A stretch of 64,000 bases of DNA from Heterobilharzia americana (GCA_944470555.2 OX104127.1:50954934-51018933); one strand, 5' to 3'. Shown: positions 10,011 through 21,905, counted from the first letter of the stretch. Program-made: numbers and translations. The notes: generated by a model from the sequence alone, not told the origin.

Positions 10011-10386
10011 CCTACTATATCAGAAAGATCTGATGGATAGTAGTTAGAGAAAAAATAGTTACCATTATACTGTAGATTGCAACGCTATGACGGAGGTCTG
10101 ATAGGGAGGCTGCACTGCTGCTAGCTGGATGGGGTCTGACAGCAGTAGGATGTTTCCGTTAGATGACCAGTAGCGCCACGCCGACACTGAGTTTTTTATG
10201 GGACAGAAAGGGTTAGAAAAGATCAGCATCGTAAATAGCACACTTCCACATCTAACAGCATCTCGATGCCAGTAACGGAGGCTCAAAATGGGATTCGAGA
10301 GGAAACAGCCAAAACCTCAAACTTGCCGAAAAGCCGTTTGTAACTGGCCTCAAGAAGGTATGCTTTCGGCTCTGTGGCAACACACT
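10011..10386. other. Unique flank outside the left arm
   Basis: No gene or repeat recognised. Similarity to the right arm begins at about 10,387. Confidence 0.4.
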
Positions 10387-10539
10387 ATCCTATCCATCTT
10401 ACGTACCTCAAGAAAAACTAGACTTCCATAGTATAGGCAGCCGGGAAGTATCAACTGTCTGCATACTTCCAGTAGTACACAAGACTCGCTCAAACACCTA
10501 TCTACAACCTTGATGGAAATTAAGTCCCACCTCAAATTT

Positions 10540-10680
10540 GAATTGAAGTCATCCAGCGTTGTAGTCACCAAAATTATCACTGACCTCCTGTAAAACTGGA
10601 TTCGATAAACTAATTGGTCACTAGATAGCAGTCAGTTTCATGTTGTCTACTACCGATAGCAGACTAAATTTCAAGCCCTT
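10540..10680 (-). mobile_element. SINE family C fragment (left arm)
   Basis: Tail and head portions of family C are present in minus orientation (GATAGCAGTCAGTTTCATG, CTGACCTCCTGTA). The mirror copy is at about 34,450-34,620. No hammerhead core is visible. Confidence 0.6.
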
Positions 10681-12070
10681 GTGAAATTGAGCAGTAGAGT
10701 CTACGAGGGTTGGTTTGACAAACAAATATAATCATTTAGCTGAGACACAATTTGTAGCTAGTTTCATAAACCCATATGCATCGGTTTGTTCAAAAACTGA
10801 AGAATAACTTAATGATTACACTTACGCTGTATTTCATCTCTTTCTCTGGCTTACTCTGCTTTTAACATTCTGATCCAGCTACTTTAATTCTCTTCTTCTT
10901 GTTGAAGGCACAGACGACACTATTGGCAACGAATAATCTCTGTACGACCCTCTTCGCTGCTTCAATTCGAGTTACTGAGCATCACATTTCTTGTTAGACT
11001 AGATGTGAACCATCGCCTGATACGCGAACTAGTGAACTTGTTCAGCAGTATTCTTTGACCGCTCGATTTCATTGTCACTCGTATCGAAATGACGTTCGCT
11101 ACACCTGAACAAGCCTGACAGCATTTGTTTACCAGGGACTGATTCATTGCAGGAACAATAAATTCTTGGGGTCATCTTTAAGAACTTGATCTGTAAGTTG
11201 AAATGTTTGCCTCGGTCACACGTGAACATTTAATCTAGTCGGGAAAGGTCTTTATAAATACCCAGTTGATAGTTGTAACAAATATCCTGAAAGAAGTTGT
11301 GTATTCAGTTTGTGGGAAACATAGGAAAGCGTTTAAGAAAATCTTGTTTCCATTCTCTAAACACCCTAGGACTATATTAAAACTTACCCGTGTAGTCAGA
11401 AATCTTTATCTTGCTTAAAAACTCCAAGGCAACGTGGAAACTGTTTCTGTTCTATAATAATAATTAATAAGCGGCATTGAGACCCAGTTATATTCTAGTG
11501 AATTCAACAAATCTAACCAATGGGTGAAGTAATTTATATTCTTAAGGTCAGTCGGTGATATCATAAATAGTAAAGACAGATATTTTAGGTGGAAAAGAAG
11601 CGACGGGAATTCATTTACATAAAATAATCGTTCTCGAAGTACCGCAATTTAGTAATGTGTGAATTCTAGCTGATAGATACAAAGAGGTGAGTTGAGTGAA
11701 TTATAATGAAATATATTGAATTATCATGCTAATTACATTCATATTGGAGATAAATATCGGGGAAGTGCTGTAATCCGCCGACAATGTTTGTCTTCGATTC
11801 ATTCAAGGCTTTATGACTCAAAGCATTAGTCTTATGATCACTCATCCACTTCCCTAATGCTCTTCTATTCCGTTTGTGTTTTGAAGAATAGCAATATGAA
11901 ACAGTCACCGTCATCGTTTTCACTTAAGATCTATTTCTTTTGATTAGAAATGAAACCACTAGTCATTCTGTCAAAACCTTATTCAAATGTTGCGTGAAAA
12001 ATGTTGACAATATTATTTCAGACTTCTTTTGTGCTACATATCATGCGTAGATCGTAGCGAACACTTCGTT
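10681..12070. other. Left-arm sequence without recognisable gene
   Basis: Several short frames (such as 11,729-11,923 on the minus strand) are conserved in the other arm, but only because the DNA itself is duplicated. I recognise no protein family. Confidence 0.45.
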
Positions 12071-12079
12071 GTACTGCGT

Positions 12080-12225
12080 TCTCTTAGCTGGATGGTCTTT
12101 TTATGAAGCTTTCCTCATGTTTATAGGCAATATCATCAACACTGACTTAGATATGAAGATTCAAGAATGCAATACAACTGAGACCATCCACCTAAGCTAC
12201 AAATATTCTCTACTGTTGCATTCAC
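12080..12225 (-). repeat. Fold-back repeat related to PLE relics 7 and 8 (left arm)
   Basis: The segment contains the motif family seen at 18,600-18,907 and 61,890-62,420: a GTGGATGG segment, a (T)TGTATTG(C/T)(G/A)TTCT segment and its reverse complement. It is a terminal remnant without coding sequence. The mirror copy is at about 32,890-33,040. Confidence 0.5.
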
Positions 12226-12444
12226 GTCAAAAGCCGAGTGAGTAGAATGCATCACTACTATTACTGAACAAAACGTTGATATGACTTTTGAAGGCAGTTA
12301 CACGTTAGTAGATTTATCATACAGAAGTAATGACTGAAAGTGAAACAGAGAATTTGATTTTTATGTCTGTTTTTTTGACGGATATTTCGCACAGTGAAAC
12401 TTATCTTTTTACACTGAACTGACCTCAAAATACATTACTATATA

Positions 12445-12960
12445 GTGGTGATTAGTGAAATGCTTCCAGGTGGATATCTCGAAGTTCTGGTTAGAAGCCA
12501 TGACCAGTGGGGTCAACCGGTCTAAAGTGAAGAGGATGAAGAGGATGAACACTTTAAATAATAGTTGCAGTATATAGCTAACGAGAGAAGTAGGAAGCTG
12601 TGCACCATATTAGTTAGATTTGTTTATTTGATTTATAAGACACAGTGATCTAGTATTATTTACTTGATGACTTTTCAAGCAATAATTTATGCTCGAAACG
12701 TCACCAAATAAATAATAAACAAATCTAATATGGAATTAAATCCTACCACAAAGCCCAAGTTTTACACCTTAATTAGACTGTGGACCACTCAATTCTCAGT
12801 CAGTGACTGAATGGTTAACGTGTTCTCTGTGAAACACGAAGGCCCTGAGTTCGATCCCTGTCGAGGAGGGATCATGGGTGTGTACTGCTGATCATCCCCA
12901 TTCTAGGAAAAAACAGTCGTCCAGTGCACTCGGGTCTTCAAATCCCCGTTTACGTCAAAA
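12445..12960 (+). mobile_element. SINE family B copy, interrupted (left arm)
   Basis: The family-B 5' part starts near 12,445, the tRNA-like head (TGACTGAATGGTTAACG, GTTCGATCCC) is at about 12,800-12,860, and a degenerate hammerhead region follows at about 12,879-12,930 (CTGATCA, GGAAAAAAC, GTCGTCCAGTG). A palindromic element at 12,604-12,735 interrupts it. Compared with the mirror copy, the 3' tail has lost about 50 bp. Confidence 0.7.
12604..12735. mobile_element. Short palindromic fold-back element inside SINE-B
   Basis: The ends ATTAGATTTGTTTATT and AATAAACAAATCTAAT are reverse complements. Inner segments TGACTTTTCAAGCA and TGCTCGAAACGTCA also pair imperfectly, giving a nearly complete hairpin of about 130 bp with no coding capacity. 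It is either a MITE-like element or a terminal-repeat remnant of a larger one. The mirror copy is at about 32,380-32,510. Confidence 0.65.
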
Positions 12961-13059
12961 TCTGTTCCAGACAAAATTCATTGTTCACAGTCACTTCAAA
13001 TGTAACGTCAAGTCATGTTTTTATAATGCCATCTCTCCAACTTCATTTACGGAATGTGC

Positions 13060-13460
13060 AGTAGAGTTTTCCAGATATGTGCAATGGGCGTCGAGACATT
13101 ATCATTGCATGTATTTTTGACGTTGACTCGATAAACAAATCTCTTGTTCCACCTCGCTAAGTTAGTTTTCAGAACTCTCATTCAGTTCCATTGTGTGGTT
13201 CTGTGTAACTTTCAGTATAACTTCCTCTAGATTTCCTTACTAAATGGGGTCTGTCATTCTAGATTCGGTCAAGCCTTTGTGATTCGTTACTCTAATTGAC
13301 CCTGGTCGACTACTGTGACCGATGTAATTGAACTAACAGTCGTTAAATGGAATTAAATAATCTAAATTATTTCGTCCTATGGATTTTATAGGATCCTTCA
13401 ACATACAATGCCTCTTACTAAGTGAATTCGTAAGCTTAAATGCCACCCAAATCCCAGGCC
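13060..13460 (-). mobile_element. Penelope-like element relic 4 (GIY-YIG end), left arm
   Basis: The minus strand encodes a GIY-YIG segment with YIGHSSQPGSIRV-like residues, preceded by a DPI-SIGRNNLDYLIP-like stretch, closely related to PLE relic 5 at 36,600-36,750. It then carries the PLE 3' flank (TTTGTTTATCGAGTCAA). The mirror copy at 31,600-31,950 reads the same way. Only the endonuclease end survives. Confidence 0.68.
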
Positions 13461-13542
13461 TGTTGAGAGCCCTGCATAGATATCCTTAGTCCGTTTCTTG
13501 ACAAGGTAACATTATAGAGGTCTTGGAGTTTCGATTTTTGAT

Positions 13543-13627
<85 letters not shown>
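13543..13627 (+). repeat. (ACA)n(ACT)n compound microsatellite
   Basis: About twelve ACA units pass directly into about sixteen ACT units. The other arm has only the ACT part (as AGT) at 31,436-31,505, so this locus differs between the arms. Confidence 0.95.
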
Positions 13628-13799
13628 TGCCTCTAATCTGTACTTGTATTCCGCTCTTTTTCTCACATTTTCTGAAATATTTCTGGGTCACTTCACGACA
13701 ATAATTACTGACTGAGGAATTTTACTTTAGCTTATTTCCTGGAGTATATTTTTGGTTTTACGGTAGTTAAGCATATTCATTCACATAACAGGGTGGGAC

Positions 13800-15200
13800 A
13801 AAGTGACAGTCCTTAAAACAAACTTGTCAGGGATGATGGATAGTCTGACATCTGAAGCTTTTCCTATCGAATCAACACGAAGTAGACGTAAGAGAAATGA
13901 CTCAACATTCATTCCAGATATTCGGAAATCCTACTACTGATAACAGAAATAAAGGCGAAGAAACGGAAGTATAAAGACTGGATGTGAAATCGATTCTTGC
14001 ATGGCTGTGAGCAATAAATTCGGCTCAGAAGCTAATATGGAATTATACCCTATCAAAGTGGTCAAGTGCTTCTCTCAACCTGAAATCTGGTTTGCAGCAG
14101 GATCGAAGTAGTGACTTCTGGGCTGCCAGTATGACATTCATCCAGTTGAGTGTCCAGATCCTAATATCACTTCAACCATCACATATCTTACACAAACGTG
14201 TCCTGCGAATCAACGATACCGAACTGTTCATTTTACATCACACTTAGTTCCTAGACAGTCCTTCTTGTTTCATAGGATAAGAGAGAAGACGATTACAGCA
14301 AAAAACACTTTCCTATCGACTCAGTCATTCTCTTATCTGTATATCAGTGAGTATGTGATAGAAACGACAGAACAATCGGGAGTAATTCTGGCCAAAGATG
14401 AAAAAGAAGTTGAGAATTCATTTCAAAGATCTATTCACATGAAGCTCTCTCGGAACTGGAGCTCATTAATTTTCAATGTTTTGTCCCCATAGACCGAAAG
14501 AGGAATACTATCAGTTCATTCCCCAACCAAGAATATGAAGAATTTGTGCAGAAGATACTATTGAAGGTGAACCAGGAAACTTTCGAGACATTCTGATGAA
14601 AAATGAACACCCACTGAAATTTATAGTAGGGAATTCCAAACCCTAAATCCAACAGAACGCGTGCATACTGCTCCTCAAAAGATTTTCCTGCCTTATCTCT
14701 AATCGAAGGGAGTTAGTTTGGCAGATATACTTAGAAAAAGACCACCATGTTTCATAAACAGGAAGTTATTTGCTGCCAATCTTAGAATCATATTCTCCCA
14801 TCAAAAAATCATTCGTAAGTACGCAAAGAATAAGTTGGACCATTGGACTAAATCGGTAGTCGTATATCAGTTCGTTTGCTTCTGTAGAGTCGAATATATC
14901 GACCACACCATGCGTCAGCTTATGCAACGTGCTGGCAAGCACTTTCTAACTTGTCTAATAAGGGAAGAATAGAAATGCATCCTCAGCTCCGTAACACAAC
15001 ACCCAGTAAACTCAGGAAATCTGGCTCTATTTGATGAATCCGTGAAAAATTCTGTACAAAATGTGACGAAGCCACTCAAAAGTAGTGAGCCTAAGACATT
15101 CAGGTATAGCTGGAGAATTAGAGATTCAAAAATTCAAACCTTCATTGCATTCTAAAGAAATATGCAAAACCTCCTACTTTGTTACGACCATCATGGGGAA
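13800..15200 (+). mobile_element. Penelope-like element relic 3, left arm
   Basis: The best part is the frame at 14,718-14,972. It contains an RKLFAANLRIIFS-like connector and then a degenerate GIY-YIG start (VVVYQFVCFC, VEYIDHT, where YIG has become YID), as in other PLEs. Upstream frames (13,800-14,490) are open in pieces but not recognisable as RT. The mirror copy lies at 29,880-31,260. The upstream boundary is uncertain. Confidence 0.6.
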
Positions 15201-15844
15201 TCGATCACTCTTCTGACGTACTTATACTTTCATGTGTAATCATTTTGTTTATTTTCCCACTTTAAACGCCTATATACATTACATAACTTCTCTTTGCCAT
15301 GTAACTTATTTTCATCTTTGACTTGAAACTACTCCGGAGTGTTCTGCCCTTTCTTCCAATCATTCATGAATCTACAACCAAGATAATGATTTTTTCGAAG
15401 AAGATAAATTTTCTCTACTGCAGTCGTCTTCTCTTCAAACAAACCGATGTAAGACTAGAATAAGGAAGATAATAGTTGAGTGTTTACTGTCAGATTACTT
15501 GATAAGGTGATCTCATAAAGTATTGCATCTACTCAATGCATATAATTTGCACTCATTCAATGAAGCATTTTTAATTTTTTCAGAGGCTCTGGTTAGTAGA
15601 ATATTCAGATTAACTGACTGATTGAAAAGACTCATATGTAGTGTGATGTAGTGAATGAAGCTGACAACGATTGATCTATGCGATGAAGTCATCCATTGAA
15701 CTCATATGAGAAAATGTACAACTGTTCGATAAATTCTTATTTGTATTATGAATTCACAGGCTGAGTTATGCAAAACATCCTTATATCCTTAGAAACTATC
15801 TTACACATTTTCAACATTGAAAAATCTCCACAAATTGAATTGCT

Positions 15845-16258
15845 GTAGAGTGCTCACTAGTGATTTGCTTCGAGGTGAGTTTTCTCGAAGTTCTAATGAG
15901 AAGTCGTGACCAGTACGATAAACCAAGTCGAACATGAGGACAGATAATCAACAACAGTAGTAGATTTAAGTCATTCTTTATCGCCACATGGCAATACGGA
16001 TTCCAGGATTTCGACCTAGTGGCTCACTGGTAACAGGATTACCACAGAATCTGAAGGCCGTTGTTTCAATCCCTTACGGGGGCCATGGATTCACATTACT
16101 AAGCACTTCGACACTAGGACAAAATAACTGTCCATTGCCCTCACACTTTCAATGCTTCCTCAGCTGATGTCAGACCATGATGAATACCAATTTGAAATCA
16201 ATAAAATCTCCATGAACCTCGAAAGTGAAATGCATTTAATTGTGAGTATTTAGAGTTT
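15845..16258 (+). mobile_element. SINE family B, near-full length (left arm)
   Basis: The copy starts with GTGCTCACTAGTGATTTGC and has the family-B tRNA-like section (GACCTAGTGGCTCACTGG, then GTTTCAATCCC). A decayed hammerhead region follows, with AGGACAAAATAACTGTCC in place of the core. It ends with the tail GATGAATACCAATTTGAAAT. The mirror copy is at 28,795-29,215. Confidence 0.75.
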
Positions 16259-16261
16259 ATC

Positions 16262-16925
16262 TCTCTTTCACCTATCTAGGCAGCACCGTTCCAACTACAG
16301 GCGGCACAGACGAGGAAGTCAAAGCCAGCCAGGATGGGAAAGATAGCGAGACAGATGTTCATTAGCCTGAAATCAGTGTGGAGATCTACTGCACTGCACT
16401 GCACTCAGCATAAAGCGTGAACAACATCCGGATTCCAAACACCAATTCAGTCAAATCAGCGCTTCTGAATAACTCAGAGACTTGGCACGTCACGAAAGGC
16501 ATTCCCAACAAACTACAAATATTCATCAACAACTGCCTACACTGGCTCGTTACTGAAGCCAAGATGGCTAGAATAACAAGAATAAGCAACAAGGAACTAA
16601 GGCTGAAGACGAACCAACCAAGAACCTATTGCTCAACAAACATGCACTGGAAGGAATTGGAGATGGATTGTGCGTGCACTGAGATGACCATTCGGAGACA
16701 TCATGCGTCAGGCCAGGCCGTCGAGTGGAATCCCGATGGGAGACGACGAGTTTGGCGTCCAAGGCGAAGATGACATTGAGGAGATGGTGTGAGGAAGAAA
16801 TGAGAGCTTGTGGGCTGTCGTGGAACCAGGTTGGAAAGATTTCAGAGAAGAGAGTGGAATGGAGACGTGCTACTGAAGCCCTATGTTCCATTAGGAACGC
16901 AAGGGATAAATAATAATAATGATAA
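16262..16925 (+). mobile_element. RTE-clade LINE, 3' end (left arm)
   Basis: The sequence encodes the C-terminus of an RTE polyprotein: SFTYLGSTV, then IRIPNTNSVKSALL, NKLQIFINNCL, a SNKEL-LKTNQPRT-like stretch (about 16,585-16,630) and a VEWNPDGRRR segment. It ends in a (TAA)n-type tail at about 16,908-16,925, characteristic of RTE elements. It is 5'-truncated, and frameshifts remain. The mirror copy in the other arm lacks 433 bp of it. Confidence 0.8.
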
Positions 16926-17339
16926 TAAATTAGTCAACCAGTAAGGTTAGCCTTAAACTAGTCGCATTTCTGATGGGATTATTAGTGAATAGACAGGTGA
17001 AAAAACTTATATTTCGGCTAATTTTAAAACTTTTTTTGTTAGACTAACAAGTTGAATTTTCAAGTGGTAAATTAGAGAGATAATGAGGTTTTGTTTTATT
17101 TTATTTTAATGAAGAATATATTCTTAAATGACAGAACAGATGTGGGAAATTTAATTTCCCTCAGTTATCATTTGCGCGTTAATAATGAAACGAAACCTGA
17201 ACAAGTTTTCAGCAGTCTGCTCACTAGTTAATTATAATTGGCCTGTGTTGGTAAGTTAGTCCCTAATCTCCAAAGTTTGTTCTCACTTTCAACTATGAGT
17301 ATATTTACTGATCAGCTTGATGGTAATGATGGATCGTAA
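16926..17339. other. Start of the spacer, no recognisable gene
   Basis: AT-rich single-copy sequence immediately inside the left arm. Nothing recognised. Confidence 0.4.
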
Positions 17340-17485
17340 GTTACAGTAGAATCCAAGGCACATGTTTCTTTCCACTTGGGACTCATCAGCCTGATTTATC
17401 CGCTCCCATTGATTAATGTTGTTCCCATTTGAACTTGAACTCAGTACTAATCACTCTAAATGCTGGAGTGTTATCCCTTAAAATA
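17340..17485 (-). mobile_element. SINE family A with hammerhead
   Basis: The minus strand shows CTGATGA (complement of 17,383-17,389), then GTCC, a CAAGU loop, GGAA and GAAA (complement of 17,365-17,368). The closing pair of stem II is mismatched (G-A). The tRNA-like part follows to about 17,480. The head is missing. Confidence 0.68.
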
Positions 17486-18574
17486 TTGAGTCATGACAGT
17501 TATTCCATGCATGACGGGTGTAGTTCTGCTGTTATTGTTTATAATCTTCCGTATCTGTTCAATCAGTAATTTTGTTGATGCAAAAACCTCTAATTTGGAC
17601 ACTGAGAAGATAAGCAATTTGAGCGAGAAAATATGCCTTTCAAACGAGTACCTTATCATTGTCTTCAAACTAGTAACTAACAGTTTTGAAATATAAAATA
17701 ATACACCAGTCTGCTGGTGATGAACTGGTCCGTGAAAAATTATCAGTCTCATAATACCAACGGGTGGTAGTTAATCAAGGTAATAATAACAGCAGCCAAG
17801 ATATACAAGTGGTCAACTGCTAAGAGCACGCAAAAGCGGTTGAAGGTACAAAGGGGGAGAACAAGATCGCCAAAACTATAATGATAACAATAGTAATAAT
17901 AATCTTTCTTGAAATGAACGGGAAGAAGGGTTACCTTCACATTGGTGAGTTACACAGATAGTCAAGGCAAAGAAAGATGTTTTGCAAATTTCATCTGAAC
18001 ATACACGCTTGAGTTGTTGAGTCAGATTTTGAAAATGCTATACATCCATATTCAATCACTGATGAGGAACTAAATGAAGAGAAATAATTCTTTATACTAC
18101 TAGTGAACAACTTGAGCAGTTAGAAACCGCTCAAGCTGGTCTGTAGAAGTCGCCGGTCACCGGAACTCGGCCCTAAACGACAGAAACAGCCCTCGAGTGT
18201 TTAGACCACTCTGATCTGGTTGGTGAAATCTATAGATTAGTCCGAGTCCTTTCTTACAACTCAAATGACACTGTCGCATGATACTCTTTTATTAGAGATC
18301 ACAACATTTAATGGTGGCGGGTTGGATTCCAACGGATACCCTGTTGACAGTACAGCTAGACAAATGGAAAACTACTCAGTTGTGATAAAGATCAAGATGG
18401 ACGGTGTAGTTTGTAAATCACTTACAAATGAAACCAGCAACCATGTTGACTAAAAATTCGAAAAAGGAAGATCACTTGGCGCACATTCAAAAATTTAGGT
18501 GAATTCATGAACAAGATAATATCAAATTCAGGGATTCGCTTGCAATCAAGTTGCTTATAAGTGAAGAATAGACT
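17486..18574. other. No recognisable gene
   Basis: The longest frames (17,471-17,752 minus, 93 codons; 18,265-18,453 plus) show no known motif. The composition is AT-rich. Confidence 0.4.
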
Positions 18575-18907
18575 TTTCTCTGGCTAACATGGTCACAGTA
18601 TATTTCATAATAAAGTATCTAACAGCGGAGAATATTTGTAGCTCAGGTGGATGGCCTTGGTTGTATTGTGTTCTCTCAGTTGCGTTGTTTAACCGTGAAG
18701 CTTTCATCATCATTTTAGATGACATCATCAGCACTAACTTCAGTATGAAGTGAGCTGACAATACCTCTCCGTGAGTGATTTAGTAGCTTGCCCTGAAAAG
18801 ATGGTTTTCGAATGGTTGTTTCCTTAGATTGTTGTGCCATTGATTGTGTAGATTTTCTTGTTGGATGTTTCTCTGCTTGACCCAGCTTAGAGAACACAAT
18901 ACAACCA
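18575..18907 (-). mobile_element. Penelope-like element relic 8 (C-terminal remnant)
   Basis: Minus-strand frames encode a QQSKETT, NHSRRGI and LHTEVSADDV string that is also present in relic 7 (61,978-62,172). Two perfect 18-bp inverted repeats (GGTTGTATTGTGTTCTCT at 18,659-18,676 and its complement at 18,889-18,906) bracket it. Assignment to PLEs rests on relic 7, where more of the C-terminal domain is visible. Confidence 0.5.
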
Positions 18908-18909
18908 AG

Positions 18910-19260
18910 AGTATCTGACAGATTCAGAAATCAGAGTCTAACTTGATTTGAAGAATAAAAGGCGAGCTGCTTCAAAGAAGCTATGGCGCTTACCCACGCT
19001 TTACATTCAAAAACTGATTCTCTGAAAATCTTAAGAAGTAGCGCAGAAACTTGTAGTAAGTTCTTTAAAGACTCAATCTTATTGATAAAACCAGATGGCT
19101 GTCAGTAAGAGATATTGTGATGCAAATTCAGATCTGGGACTATCGAAAAACACAAGCCACAGCGAAATGCTAAACAGAAGCTAAGAAAATATTCCTACGA
19201 CATCGAAAGAGGGTCATTTACATGAAATTGCTGAATTCCCACGAATAAAAATAATTTACT
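18910..19260. other. No recognisable feature
   Basis: No coding signal and no repeat recognised. Confidence 0.35.
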
Positions 19261-19800
19261 TCATACCAACATTCCCCTTTATGAATTTGGTTAAGGGAAG
19301 AACAAAGACTGGAGCAGAATAAAATAGTACCATTTTATTCCGTAAGTTTCTCGTCAGCCGCTTACAGACAAAATCATTCAATCATCATACCATCAAAGGA
19401 CATACTTCCCTGAAGTAAAATAAAGTTACTTAACAGATGACACGGGTTCATAGCGAAAATGAAAAGGAAAACTGGCAATTATTGCTTTGATTGGTCCGTA
19501 ATGAGACTTGTGACACGTCGAAGATTTCCGATAGAAGGAGATAGCTTACACACACACACAGTGACTTGAAAAATTGATGAGGAAATCAACTTGAGCTTAC
19601 GGATTCGTCGTAAAACCCAACTCAGGTTACATGTCTAGACATTTTGCAGCGTATTTTCGTTAAACTATTTAGCGCTTTATAAGATTCAGCAAGGAGGTGT
19701 TCTTTCAGGAACTTCATACTTATATTCCCATTTATGAAACTGAATAGAGAAAGAACAACGATTGTGATAGAATAGTATGGTACCATTTTATTGCGAGTTC
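19258..19800 (+). repeat. Pair of imperfect direct repeats (about 90 bp)
   Basis: Segments at 19,258-19,345 and 19,705-19,795 share CTTCATAC, TTCCC-TTTATGAA, GAAAGAACAA and ACCATTTTATT blocks, roughly 70% identical by eye. AATAAAAT and ATTTTATT at 19,319-19,340 form a small palindrome. An old tandem duplication is the simplest explanation; an LTR pair is possible, but no coding sequence supports it. Confidence 0.4.
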
Positions 19801-20033
19801 CAAAGGCAACAGTGGTATGTCTTTCTTTTCATGGTGACCTAGTGTTTTACTCTTCCTTTTATATGATGATGTCATCTTTTGATTCAGCCTTTTTCCTATG
19901 TTTTCATAATTTTGATGATCGTTCTACCAACTAAGTTCAACTCATTGCTACTCGATCTGTCGAATATTCATCATCAAAAAATCGACTTGTCGATCTTCCC
20001 ACGTAATCTTCCGCTACCATTCATGTTCGGTAG

Positions 20034-20222
20034 ATATTAGCTGGTTGGAGACAATCGACAGAAAGCCCTGGATCTAGGTTTCGTGTTTGTTGGGACTCAC
20101 CAGCAAAATGTACCTGCAACCTTGACGGAGCTGATTTCCCGACTGAAATTCAAACCCACGTCCCCCAGTGTAGAAGGCTCAGCATTGCAGTGCACATTGG
20201 TAGAGGTTGATGCCTATTTGTT
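20034..20222 (-). mobile_element. SINE family C with decayed hammerhead
   Basis: The minus strand reads CTGGTGA (one core change), then a stem II region, GAAACCTAG, ATC and CAGGGC: the family-C arrangement with stem I partly preserved. The tRNA-like head lies towards 20,200. Confidence 0.65.
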
Positions 20223-21720
20223 ATTATTATTCCGTTTATCATCACTTTCGTAGGATGATTCAGTCATCTAGGCAGATGCAACTTAGCAGTAGTCAAATGC
20301 TTCATCATCTAGGCTGAGACTCCATAACTGTAAGAATACTTTTCTTTTGTGCATTCAAAAAATCCTTCACCTCTTTTATATCCATAAGCTAACGGGAAAA
20401 TGTTATGTTGTCATAGGCAATTAATCAAGCTGTATTCGTTCAGTTAGTATGCCTGTACACTGACAATGATCATTAATAAAACTGTTGTCAGTCAAAACTG
20501 CGAAACAAGGTGGGAGCACTGAGTGTAATGTAACTTAAGGTGGCAATGCGATTCCCAACTGCAATTTCATAAAGAGATGAAAAGCAAATCTTCCCATGCT
20601 ACAAATCGAGGAACTGACAGCTTTGTTATCTGCTTTCGGTTGTCATTTGATACTCATACTCTAATCCTGTAGTGAATCAGTCCTTACCTAAATGAAAGAT
20701 TATGTGTAACCCACCTTAAGCTGATGTCTCTTGGGCTCTTGGATCATGTACCACTGATAACAACCCAATATCTTTTCTGATTGCCCCAAGATACTGGTCA
20801 TTTTGCCTAGACGCTGGTTCAGGTCGCAGTGTGAAACAACTGATTTATGTGAAGGCATGAGAGTTACAAGCTATGGCTTCTAATTACAAGTTCTTTGTTA
20901 TTGATATGTCATTATAAAGTGACTAGAAGTTATTGTCAATGTAGAAGCGTTCACAACTAAAGCGCAAAGTATAAAAGTGACTTGAACCACAAATCTCACT
21001 CTTAGATTCGCTTAGTTCAGGCAGATTACCCACCTACCATTAGCTCATGAAACCTCATAACCACTTAGCTTGAATCCTTAAAAGACAAGACAGTATTCAT
21101 CTTTAAAAATGCGAAGTTCACAGACTTAGTTGTGCTTCACTCATCAGTAGTTTTTCCAACATAATTTGTCAAGCAGATTATATTCCAATAAAGTCGTGAT
21201 TAACTGACCATTCCATGAGTTTCTTATTAGTTATATGACTTATGAAGGATGTTCAAACAGTCGGTGTATTACTAAAAGGTGTAGGCTGCACACTAACAAG
21301 ACTGTTCTATTGAAATTTCCCTTTTTACATCTTAAAACCAACTCCACTTCATATAGGCCTAAGTCTATCAATGATTTTTCTGACCTAATTGATGACACGA
21401 AACAGTAACTGTCAAATCTGAAGAAAATTTGAACATTATTTGCGCTACATATCACTGACAATATAACTATTTGTTGTGATATCGATAATTTAGTATTTAC
21501 ACCGTTAACGTCAACTGATGGGATATCAGAAAAGTGGCTCACTGATTATTTATTGAATTCAACCCATCTGTAATCTAAAATCTTTGGTTAACTTACGCAT
21601 TATTTTGACGGGATGCAATGTAGTCCATAAGCAAACAATATTCTAAACGATCTGATAATCAGATACATATTTATTGGAATACCTCATTTTCGACTATTCA
21701 TTCAACTTTGGTATCACTGA
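20223..21720. other. No recognisable gene
   Basis: A 100-codon minus frame at 21,240-21,542 is the longest. I see no domain in it, and neither strand resembles a known transposon protein convincingly. Confidence 0.4.
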
Positions 21721-21724
21721 GGGA

Positions 21725-21905
21725 TAGTGACTAGCATGAAAATCCAAAATGAGCCTTTCGTCCTATTTTGGACTGGTCAGGTGGATGCACCTGCCTCCTA
21801 CCAAGTGATTGGGAATATTGGCAAAATTGAGGCATCCATACAGAAGTTCATATACCAATAGTCGCCGGTCGATTCGATTTAGTCAATGATAAAGGTTCAC
21901 AAGGT
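21725..21905 (-). mobile_element. SINE family A fragment with altered hammerhead
   Basis: The minus strand has CTGACCA in place of CTGACGA, then GTCC, AAAATA and GGAC, then GAAA. The tRNA part is mostly lost. The adjoining family-A end segment (CATACAGAAGTTCATATACC) is shared with 55,755-55,820. Confidence 0.6.

Larger units (their letters stand above)
10387..16925 (+). repeat. Large inverted duplication, left arm (about 6.5 kb)
   Basis: The whole segment is found again in reverse complement at 28,556-34,726. Matching landmarks include the frames at 11,729-11,923 and 33,188-33,382 (identical 64-residue translations), 14,718-14,972 and 30,090-30,344, and 11,029-11,229 and 33,882-34,082. Identity looks like 95-99% in most of the arm and falls to about 90% at the outer edge. 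The left arm has about 433 bp that the right arm lacks (16,395-16,827) and lacks about 50 bp that the right arm has. The repeats inside the arm are listed separately. Confidence 0.93.

Noticed and set aside
11729..11923. 64-codon frame perfectly conserved at 33,188-33,382
   Set aside because: The conservation comes from the large inverted DNA duplication, not from selection on a protein; neighbouring non-coding bases are equally conserved.
13543..13627. Regular short repeats that might suggest a CRISPR array
   Set aside because: They are simple trinucleotide repeats without spacers, in a eukaryotic genome.
16568..16891. 107-codon minus-strand frame
   Set aside because: It is antisense to the RTE C-terminal coding region, which reads sensibly on the plus strand.
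19258..19800. LTR retrotransposon
   Set aside because: No protease, RT or integrase sequence, primer-binding site or TG...CA ends could be seen.
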